From assembly GCA_005778355.1 (NCBI GenBank), contig SXON01000194.1, forward strand, positions 1 to 37,867: a stretch of DNA of 37,867 nucleotides, given 5' to 3'. Below, one piece after another: positions 32,011 through 37,867 of this stretch (position 1 is its first letter; each line of letters starts with the position of its first letter). Position numbers and translations under genes: made by a program. Source of the stretch: Pseudomonadota bacterium. Lineage in GTDB: Bacteria > Myxococcota_A > UBA796 > SXON01. The notes below the pieces were generated by a model, which saw only the letters and a list, made by a program, of their open reading frames with translations, did no database searches and had not been told where the DNA came from.

Positions 32011-32736
32011 ATGCGCCGCCTCCTCCCCCTCCTTCTCGCGAGCCCCTTCTTGCTGGCCAGCAAGTGCGGGCGGAAGGTCGACGACGAGAAAGTCGACGAC
32101 AAGATCGACGTGCCCCCGCCGGAGGTCGCCCTCCAGGTGGCCGCGATCGACCCCTCCTTCGCCAGCGCCGACCAGAGCTTCGCGGCCGAGGTCTTCGGCA
32201 ACGGCTTCGAGCGTGGTGCACAGGTTGATATCGGCGGTCGACCGGTCGACACTCGGTTCCGCGACGACTCCACCCTGGCGGTCACCGTGCCGGCCCTGAG
32301 CGTGGGCACCTACGACGTGCGGGTGGAGAATCCCGACGGCACCCGTGCATCCTTGCGCAAGGGGCTCACGATCACCCAGTCGGTCAACCTCGGCAACCGC
32401 TGCTCGGCGGTCACGGTGCGCTTCGGCTTCGACAGCAGCGTGCTCGACGCGAGCTCGCGCTCGCAGATCGAGGGGGCGGCCGAGTGCCTCCGCGGTTCCA
32501 CCGATTTCGTCCGCGTCGAGGGTCACTGCGACGACCGCGGCACCACCGACTACAACATCGCGCTCGGCCAGCGCCGCGCCGACGCCGTCGCGCGCTACCT
32601 CGTGAGTCTGGGTATCTCGCCCTCGCGCACCCAGTCGGTTAGCTACGGCGAGGAACGGCCGATTTCGAGCGGCAGCGGCGAGTCGGCGTGGGCCGAGAAC
32701 CGGCGGGTGGAGATTGTCCCCGGGGGTGGCCGGTGA
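32011..32736 (+). CDS. pal: Pal-like peptidoglycan-associated lipoprotein with IPT/TIG domain
   Basis: 241 aa. Signal MRRLLPLLLASPFLLASKC; Cys19 is a lipid attachment candidate, though Lys at -1 is unusual for a lipobox. An IPT/TIG-like Ig domain (~38-125; IDPSFASADQSFAAEVFGNGF ... TYDVRVENPDG) precedes an OmpA-like domain (~130-238; FGFDSSVLDA, GHCDDRGTTDYNIALGQRRADAV, ENRRVEI). The OmpA module binds peptidoglycan through its conserved Asp and Arg, and Pal anchors the outer membrane to the cell wall in the Tol-Pal system. The extra IPT/TIG module is not usual for Pal. It overlaps cpoB by four bases; tolQRAB are not in the window. Confidence 0.82.
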   Translation: MRRLLPLLLASPFLLASKCGRKVDDEKVDDKIDVPPPEVALQVAAIDPSFASADQSFAAEVFGNGFERGAQVDIGGRPVDTRFRDDSTLAVTVPALSVGTYDVRVENPDGTRASLRKGLTITQSVNLGNRCSAVTVRFGFDSSVLDASSRSQIEGAAECLRGSTDFVRVEGHCDDRGTTDYNIALGQRRADAVARYLVSLGISPSRTQSVSYGEERPISSGSGESAWAENRRVEIVPGGGR

Positions 32737-33602
32737 GGCTCGCCCTCCTGAGCATCGTCGCCACTGCCTGTGTGCTCGACCGCACCGGCCAGTCCGCCTC
32801 CCGGGAGTACGGAGAGCAGCTCGCCGACGCACACGGCCGCGTGCGCGACCTCGAGGAGGTGGGCGAGGACATCGGGCGTCGCGTTGCGCAGATGGAGGAG
32901 GTCACGCGCGCGCGGGGCCAGGAAGAAATCCTCAAGATGGAAACGGTGGAGCAACTGCGCGACGAGGTGGCCCGCATGCGCGGCGAGTTCGAACAGCTCG
33001 ACCACGACTACCGCACCTACGAAACCGCCGCGCTCGGGGCCCAGATGGACGTGGACGGGCGCCTCGCGTACCTAGAAGCACGGGTGGCCACGCTCGAGAA
33101 GTCCCTCGGGCTGAAACCGCCGCCGCCGCCGTCGAGCCAGTCGGCGAGCGCCGACCCCGGCACCGCCGCCGTCGCCACCGACACGCCACCCACCGATGGC
33201 GGTGCCACCACCGCCCCCGAGGTCCCCGAGCTGTCCTCGCCCGAGGCCTACTTCGAGCTCATCCAGCAACAGCTCGAGTCGGGCAACGGCGGCGCGGCGC
33301 GGGCGGTGGCCGAGCGCTTCGTGGCGGAGAACCCCAAGTCCGATCGCGTGCCCGAGGCCTACTACCGCATCGCGGAGAGCTACCAGAACGCGGGTGAGTT
33401 CAAGACCGCCGCCACCAAGTTCCAGGTGGTGATCGACAAGGCGCCGTCGAGCAGTTGGGCCCCGTGGGCTCTTCTACGCCAGGGCGAGTGCTTCGAGGGG
33501 CTCGAGCGCCCGGACGACGCCAAGGTGTTCTTCTGTGACGTGGTGGCGAAGTACCCGAAGAGCAAAGCCGCCAAGGAAGCCAAGGCGCGCTGCGGCAAGT
33601 AA
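32733..33602 (+). CDS. cpoB: CpoB/YbgF-like cell division coordinator, lipoprotein version
   Basis: 289 aa from GTG 32733, which overlaps the pal stop (GTGA). Signal MRLALLSIVATAC with lipobox ATAC, so unlike most CpoB proteins it may be lipid-anchored. A coiled coil covers ~25-115 (charged heptads: LEEVGEDIGRRVAQMEEVTRA, EQLRDEVARMRGEF), a Pro/Ala/Thr-rich linker ~120-165, then TPRs (~168-289; SPEAYFELIQQQLESGNGGAARA, PEAYYRIAESYQNAGEFKTAA, APWALLRQGECFEGLERPDDA). CpoB links Tol-Pal with peptidoglycan synthesis at division sites. The pal overlap supports the identification. Confidence 0.85.
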   Translation: MRLALLSIVATACVLDRTGQSASREYGEQLADAHGRVRDLEEVGEDIGRRVAQMEEVTRARGQEEILKMETVEQLRDEVARMRGEFEQLDHDYRTYETAALGAQMDVDGRLAYLEARVATLEKSLGLKPPPPPSSQSASADPGTAAVATDTPPTDGGATTAPEVPELSSPEAYFELIQQQLESGNGGAARAVAERFVAENPKSDRVPEAYYRIAESYQNAGEFKTAATKFQVVIDKAPSSSWAPWALLRQGECFEGLERPDDAKVFFCDVVAKYPKSKAAKEAKARCGK

Positions 33603-33687
33603 GGGGCCGATCCAGAGCCCGGGGACAAGCCGAGACTTGCCCAGGCCCGTTGCTGGGTTAGACGCGCGCCGTACCCAACCTCCTGCC

Positions 33688-33718
33688 GGAGCGCCCTCGG
33701 GGCGCTCCTCGCGTTTTT
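33688..33718 (+). terminator. Intrinsic terminator-like hairpin directly before rimP (possible attenuator)
   Basis: A perfect 9-bp stem (GGAGCGCCC 33688-33696 with GGGCGCTCC 33700-33708), loop TCG, five bases and then TTTTT at 33714-33718. It terminates the pal-cpoB transcript or attenuates the rimP operon. It lies six bases before ATG 33725, so rimP has no room for a Shine-Dalgarno if the hairpin forms. Confidence 0.72.
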
Positions 33719-33724
33719 GCCCCC

Positions 33725-34255
33725 ATGCTCGTCACGCCCGACATCCTCCGCCGCCTCCGCGACACCATCGATCCGGTCGTCGAGCGCCTGGGCTACCAAC
33801 TGGTGGCCGTGGAGATCACCGGCGGGGCCGACAGTCGAACCGTGCTGCGCATCAGCATCGACATGGAGGGCGGCGTCGGCATCGACGATTGCTCGCGCGT
33901 CGCCCGGGAGGTGTCCCCTGCGCTCGATGTCGACGATCCCATCGTCGAGGCCTACAACCTCGAAGTCAGCACCCCCGGCATCGAGCGTCCCGTGCAGAAA
34001 CTCGCTGACTTCCAGCGTTTCGCGGGCTGCGAAGTGCGCATCAAGCCCTTCGGTGTCGAGGGACGCCGTCGCGTGAAAGGCGTGCTGCTCGGCGCGGAGC
34101 CCGGTGCCGGCGGCGGTGTCGTGCGCGTACGCGTCGACAAGGACGAGCGACTTTTCCCGGTTGACAGCATCGAGCGCGCGAATCTCGTGCTCACTTTCGA
34201 CCAGTTCCAGCGGCTCGGCAAGGGCCTTCCCCCCAACGAAACGGAGTCCACATGA
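33725..34255 (+). CDS. rimP: Ribosome maturation factor RimP
   Basis: 176 aa. Typical family N-terminus (PDILRRLRDTIDPVVERLGYQLVAVEITGG) followed by VLRISIDMEGGVGIDDCSRVARE and SPALDVDDPIVEAYNLEVSTPGIERPV, the two signatures of RimP, and a C-terminal SH3-like part (KGVLLGAEPG ... FPVDSIERANLVL). RimP helps assemble the 30S subunit, acting on the 16S 3' region before S12 joins. First gene of the conserved rimP-nusA-ylxR-infB operon; its stop overlaps nusA by four bases. There is no Shine-Dalgarno before the ATG, only the hairpin and U-tract. Confidence 0.95.
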   Translation: MLVTPDILRRLRDTIDPVVERLGYQLVAVEITGGADSRTVLRISIDMEGGVGIDDCSRVAREVSPALDVDDPIVEAYNLEVSTPGIERPVQKLADFQRFAGCEVRIKPFGVEGRRRVKGVLLGAEPGAGGGVVRVRVDKDERLFPVDSIERANLVLTFDQFQRLGKGLPPNETEST

Positions 34256-35544
34256 ACAGCCCTCTCGCTCGCGACCTCGACCAGGTTGCCAAGGAGAAGA
34301 ACATCCCCCGCGACGCCCTCATCGAGGTGCTGGAACAGGCGATGGAAGCTGCGGCCCGCAAGAAGTACGGGATGCAGAAGGACCTCGAGAGCCAGTGGAA
34401 CGAGGACCTCGGCGAGGTTGAGCTCTTCGAGTTCAAGACCGTGTCCGAGGAAGTGGAAGACGACGACATCGAGATCACGGTCGACGACGCCCGCAAACTC
34501 GACCCGGAGTGCGAGATCGGCGACTCTCTGGGCATCAAGCTCAGCGTCGACGACCTCGGCCGCATCGCCGCGCAAACCGCGAAGCAGGTGATCATCCAGA
34601 AGATCCGCGACGCCGAGCGGGAGATGACCTTCTCCGAGTTCAAAGACCGCAAGGGCGAGATCATCACCGGCATCGTCCGCCGCTTCGAGAAGGGCAACAT
34701 CATCGTCGACCTCGGCCGCGCCGAGGCGCTCCTGCCCAAGCGCGAGCAGGTGCCCACCGAGACTTACCGCCAGGGCGACCGCATCCAGGCCTACGTGGTC
34801 GACATCACCCGTGCCACCAAGACGCCGCAGGTGATCCTCTCGCGCACGCATCCGGGCCTCCTCATGAAGCTGTTCGAGCTCGAGGTACCCGAGGTGGCCG
34901 AGGGCATCGTGCGCATCGAGGCTTGTGCCCGCGAGCCGGGTCACCGCGCGAAGATCGCCGTCTCCAGCACCGATTCCGACGTGGATCCGGTGGGTGCCTG
35001 CGTCGGTATGAAGGGCAGCCGCGTGCAGGCCGTCGTGGCGGAGCTGCGCGGCGAGGCGATCGACATCATCCCCTTCCACAACGATCCCGCCCGCTACGTG
35101 GTCAACGCGATCCAGCCGGCGCACGTCTTGCGCGTGTACATCGACGAGAACGCCCACAAGATGGAGCTCATCGTACCCGACGACCATTACAGCAAGGCCA
35201 TCGGTCGCCGCGGCCAGAACGTGCGCCTCGCCCAGCACCTCACCGGCTGGGAGGTCGTGGTCAACAGCGAGACCAAGCACAGCGAGATGAACGCTGCCGC
35301 CCGCGACGAGCTCTCGCGCATCGACGCGCTCGAGGCCGAGGGTGTCGACTACCTGATCCGCCACGGCTTCCGCACGCTGTCCGAGGTCACCGACGCCGAG
35401 CCCTACGAGCTGGCTGGCATTCTCGGCTGCTCCGATGAAGACGCCGAGCTCGTGGTGAGCAGCGCCGAACGGGCGCTCGAGGGGCTGATCCTCGAGGAAG
35501 CCGACCGTCGCAAGCAGGCGGCCGACCTCCCGCCCGAGGCCTAG
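34252..35544 (+). CDS. nusA: Transcription termination/antitermination factor NusA
   Basis: 430 aa. ATG 34252 overlaps the rimP stop and has GGAG six bases upstream. N-terminal RNA polymerase-binding domain (~1-125), S1 domain (~135-200; GEIITGIVRRFEKGNIIVDLG), and two KH domains with GxxG loops (GMKGSRVQ and GRRGQNVRLA). A C-terminal helical acidic repeat (~360-425; GVDYLIRHGFRTLSEVTDAEPYELAGIL) resembles the NusA C-terminal AR domains, present in some proteobacteria. It binds RNAP and modulates pausing, termination and antitermination. It is followed by ylxR after six bases. Confidence 0.96.
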   Translation: MNSPLARDLDQVAKEKNIPRDALIEVLEQAMEAAARKKYGMQKDLESQWNEDLGEVELFEFKTVSEEVEDDDIEITVDDARKLDPECEIGDSLGIKLSVDDLGRIAAQTAKQVIIQKIRDAEREMTFSEFKDRKGEIITGIVRRFEKGNIIVDLGRAEALLPKREQVPTETYRQGDRIQAYVVDITRATKTPQVILSRTHPGLLMKLFELEVPEVAEGIVRIEACAREPGHRAKIAVSSTDSDVDPVGACVGMKGSRVQAVVAELRGEAIDIIPFHNDPARYVVNAIQPAHVLRVYIDENAHKMELIVPDDHYSKAIGRRGQNVRLAQHLTGWEVVVNSETKHSEMNAAARDELSRIDALEAEGVDYLIRHGFRTLSEVTDAEPYELAGILGCSDEDAELVVSSAERALEGLILEEADRRKQAADLPPEA

Positions 35545-35550
35545 CGGCCC

Positions 35551-36168
35551 TTGGCGCGGGCGCCTGGCCAGAAGGCGCGTCGTTCGCCGCGCGAGAAGAA
35601 GCGGGCCATCGGCGTGCCGATGCGCATGTGCGTGGTGTCGCGCGAGGAGAAACCTGCAAGCGAGCTCATGCGGGTCGTGGTCGGGCCGGCGAGCGAGGCG
35701 GTGATCGACGTCAACGGAAAGCTCCCTGGGCGGGGCGCCTGGGTCACGCCCACCCGGGCGAGCTTCGAGACCCTCGTCGCGAGACCGCAGCCGCTCCGTC
35801 ACGCGCTCGAGGCCTCGGATCTACGCGTTGACAACTTGCTCGCACAGGCCCGTGCGCTCACCCAGCGGGCGATGCTCGACATGTTGAGCCTGTCGGCGCG
35901 ATGCGGGGGGCTCGTCTCCGGCGCCGACGCGATCGAGCGGCTCGGGCCCGGCAAGGCGGTGGCCATGTTGGTGGCCAGCGACGCGTCGCCCAAGGCGGTC
36001 GAGGCCGCGACCTCGGCCCTCCAGACCGAGGTGTTCGCCCTCGACCTCGACAAGGAGGCATTGGGACACCGAATTGGGAAGGGACCGCGCGCGGTGGTTG
36101 CCCTGATGCCCTGCGCCCCTGGTCGACGGCTGCTGATGGAGTTGCGTCGAACGCTCGACTTGCGTTAG
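35551..36168 (+). CDS. ylxR: YlxR (DUF448) fused to an L7Ae/YlxQ-like domain
   Basis: 205 aa from TTG 35551. Residues ~20-75 are the YlxR domain (PMRMCVVSREEKPASELMRVV ... GKLPGRGAWVTP), an RNA-binding module of nusA-infB operons. The second half (~100-205; LSARCGGLVSGADAIERLGPGKAVAMLVASDAS) resembles the L7Ae-type fold, like YlxQ in Firmicutes, so both are joined in one chain. The usual second Cys of the YlxR CxxC motif is Ser (CVVS), so the metal site is probably missing. TTG is the only upstream start with a short gap; GTG near 35614 or the following ATGs would trim the N-terminus. It sits 142 bp before infB. Confidence 0.85.
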   Translation: MARAPGQKARRSPREKKRAIGVPMRMCVVSREEKPASELMRVVVGPASEAVIDVNGKLPGRGAWVTPTRASFETLVARPQPLRHALEASDLRVDNLLAQARALTQRAMLDMLSLSARCGGLVSGADAIERLGPGKAVAMLVASDASPKAVEAATSALQTEVFALDLDKEALGHRIGKGPRAVVALMPCAPGRRLLMELRRTLDLR

Positions 36169-36262
36169 GGGCCGGCCGTCCGCGCACCGACAGCTCGTCG
36201 CGCGCGGCCGCCCGGGTTCCCCCCGTGAGGCGGCCGCTCTTCCCGAGCCCTCGCCGCGGCAC

Positions 36263-36281
36263 GCCGGTCGCAGGGACCGGC
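36263..36281 (+). promoter_or_regulatory. Hairpin in the ylxR-infB intergenic region
   Basis: Perfect 7-bp arms GCCGGTC (36263-36269) and GACCGGC (36275-36281) with a GCAGG loop, 29 bases before the infB ATG. No U-tract follows, so it is not a standard terminator. It could affect translation or RNA processing; AAGGA at 36296-36300 remains free as the ribosome binding site. Confidence 0.45.
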
Positions 36282-36310
36282 GGCACTTCGTTCGCAAGGA
36301 TTCACCCAGC

Positions 36311-37867
36311 ATGTCGAACAAGGACATCTACGAGCGTCTCGAAGGTGCGCGCGCCCCGGCGCGCCCCACCCCGGCCCGTCCCGCGGCACCCGCCGCCGGC
36401 GCCGCGACGCCCGATCCCAAGTCGAACGAGACCACACGGGTCGGCAACACCGTTGTCCGTCGCCGCCCCGGTTCTGAGGGTAGCCCCTCGGTTTCCTCGG
36501 GAGTTTCTACCGGCTCCGCCAGCAGCGCGGCGGCGACCGCCGCGCCCGCAGCCACCCCGCCCCGCACGGTCATCCGTCGGCCGGGCGCCGGGAAGGCCGA
36601 GGAGAACACCCGCCCCAGCGCCGCACTCCACGCGGCGACCCCGGCTGCTCTCTCTGCGTCGGTCTCCGCACCTCGCACCACCGTGTCGGCACCGAGCGTG
36701 CTGCCGGGTGCGGTCCGCAAGGTCGCCGTGGGCGGTCTCGCGGGTGGAGGCGGTGCGGTCGTTCGCGGGAGCGCAGCGCCGGCCAGCGGCGGCACGGTCG
36801 CCGAGGCGAGCGAGCCCGATAGTGGCGCGCCTGTCTCCGCCGAGTCGAGCGTCGATGCTCCCGCCGTCGGCGGACCAGCGTCCGACGTTGTGGCCGCCGC
36901 CGAGGGCGTGGTCGACGCCGGGGGCGAGCCGTCAAGGAACGAGGCGAGCGCCGAGTCGACGCCGGCGAGCGGGAACGTCTCGGGTGCGCAGGCCACCGAG
37001 CTCGCCCCGAGCGAGTCGGGCTCCGCCGCGGCGCCAGTGATCGAGTCGGCCCCCGCTGCTGTGGTCGCCCCGGCGCCGTCGCCGGAGCGTACCGCCGCCG
37101 ACCGGGCCGCGGCCGAGCGCGCCGGCTCCATTCGCGTGGGCACCCCCACCGATCGCCGGCCGCCACCGGGCACGCTCAACCAGCGCCCCATCCTGCCCGG
37201 CCTCGGCCTCGGCGTGGTGTCGTTGCCCGCCGGCTACGATCCCACCGATCCCACGGGCGCCCGCAAGCGCGCTCGCGAGCAGGCCTCTACTCAGCCCCGC
37301 TGGGGCACAGGCGGCCCCGGTCGCCCCGGGATGCCGGGACGCCCCGGCGAGGGCGGCCCCCCCGCCGGCGACGCGGGCGACCGCGACCGCAAGGGCAACC
37401 GTCGCGGTGGTCGCGTCGAACACTCCATGATGGAGATGAACGAGGGTCGCAAGCGCAAGCACAAGCCCCACAAGGGCGCCGACACTCGCGTGGAGCGCGA
37501 CAAGGTCAAGCGCAAGGTCCAGGTCGAGGGCGAGATCACCGTCGCGGCCTTCGCTCACGAGCTGGGCGTGAAGGCCACCGAGCTCATCAAGCTGCTGATG
37601 AGCATGGGCCAGGTCGCCACGGTCAACCAGGCCATCGACTATGAAACGGCGGCCATCGTGGCCCAGGAGCTCGGCCACGAGGTCGTCAACACCGCGTTCT
37701 CCGAGAGTGAACACCTCATCCAGCACGTGATGGAAGACCCGGGGCTCCTGCAGTCGCGCCCACCGGTCATCACCGTGATGGGTCACGTCGACCATGGCAA
37801 GACCACGCTCCTCGCCGCGATCCGCAGCGACGGAAGGGTAAAACCCGTGAGCGACATCGGCGAGGTG
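36311..37867 (+). CDS. infB: Translation initiation factor IF-2, N-terminal part (3' truncated by window edge)
   Basis: 519 codons are visible and the frame is open at the right edge. ATG 36311 has AAGGA ten bases upstream. Residues ~1-380 are a low-complexity Ala/Pro/Ser/Gly-rich region with basic patches (RRGGRVEHSMMEMNEGRKRK), then the IF2_N domain (~412-465; ITVAAFAHELGVKATELIKLL). The G domain begins with GHVDHGKTT (491-499). IF-2 brings initiator tRNA to the 30S subunit as a GTPase. Directly after AAIRS the sequence becomes DGRVKPVSDIGEV and lacks the switch I segment EAGGITQH; codons GGA, AGG, GTA and AAA are atypical of the gene. The last ~40 bases may be a junction or assembly error. 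Confidence 0.9.
   Translation, partial: MSNKDIYERLEGARAPARPTPARPAAPAAGAATPDPKSNETTRVGNTVVRRRPGSEGSPSVSSGVSTGSASSAAATAAPAATPPRTVIRRPGAGKAEENTRPSAALHAATPAALSASVSAPRTTVSAPSVLPGAVRKVAVGGLAGGGGAVVRGSAAPASGGTVAEASEPDSGAPVSAESSVDAPAVGGPASDVVAAAEGVVDAGGEPSRNEASAESTPASGNVSGAQATELAPSESGSAAAPVIESAPAAVVAPAPSPERTAADRAAAERAGSIRVGTPTDRRPPPGTLNQRPILPGLGLGVVSLPAGYDPTDPTGARKRAREQASTQPRWGTGGPGRPGMPGRPGEGGPPAGDAGDRDRKGNRRGGRVEHSMMEMNEGRKRKHKPHKGADTRVERDKVKRKVQVEGEITVAAFAHELGVKATELIKLLMSMGQVATVNQAIDYETAAIVAQELGHEVVNTAFSESEHLIQHVMEDPGLLQSRPPVITVMGHVDHGKTTLLAAIRSDGRVKPVSDIGEV

Noticed and set aside
33603..33687. A tRNA gene before rimP, as metY in E. coli
   Set aside because: No cloverleaf arms or T-loop GTTCGA could be found in this 85-base stretch.

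Overview
This is a GC-rich, gene-dense bacterial chromosome segment. Several traits point to Myxococcota or a close deltaproteobacterial relative; this is an inference from gene families, with no 16S rRNA gene or tRNA visible. They are secreted lipoproteins with MopE-type Cys/Asp repeats and FG-GAP repeats, Asp/Thr/Ser-rich linkers after lipoboxes, a Hanks-type kinase fused to a WD40-like propeller, a TIGR02147/DUF4423 regulator, and an infB with a very long Ala/Pro-rich leader. At least nine products carry a lipobox, so envelope and surface functions dominate.

Layout. 1-1160: 3' part of a brxL-like gene (BREX phage defence), cut by the left edge. 1193-6522: MopE/FG-GAP lipoprotein, GT-C membrane glycosyltransferase, fatty acid hydroxylase/sterol desaturase family enzyme, small membrane protein. 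6568-9730 (minus): serine hydrolase lipoprotein followed by a WD40-like lipoprotein. 9856-12238: two convergent lipoprotein genes separated by 415 bp that hold a 2+2 inverted array of 31-bp repeats. 12312-17500 (plus): YkgJ-type Cys-cluster protein, a secreted DUF11-like protein, an FHA-winged-helix regulator and a transmembrane Ser/Thr kinase with a propeller sensor. 17504-22111 (minus): a tightly overlapped operon, in transcription order nucleotidyltransferase-like protein, GT4, O-antigen ligase/polymerase, TPR protein, deoxynucleoside kinase. 22068-26693: lipoprotein, GT2 synthase, LarA-like racemase, TIGR02147 regulator. 26786-31948: two Asp/Thr-linker lipoproteins (one YfbK-like vWA), an N-acyl-D-amino-acid deacylase-like amidohydrolase and a GT87-like mannosyltransferase. 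32011-33602: pal and cpoB. 33725-end: rimP-nusA-ylxR-infB, with infB cut by the right edge.

How the genes work together. The minus-strand operon looks like a surface glycan assembly unit, and the GT2, GT-C and GT87 proteins could add to envelope glycan synthesis. Pal and CpoB tie the outer membrane to peptidoglycan and coordinate constriction. The FHA-winged-helix protein and the kinase overlap by one base and probably form a phosphorylation-controlled transcription switch, perhaps acting on the direct repeats ahead of the DUF11-like gene. The right end is the conserved transcription/translation factor operon, with a terminator-like hairpin directly before rimP.

The most unexpected signals are a recurring TANNNT-N6-ATG arrangement upstream of five exported-protein genes (possible leaderless promoters), the 31-bp repeat array, the kinase/FHA regulator pair, the hairpin abutting rimP, and the loss of the IF-2 switch I sequence in the last 13 codons of the window.
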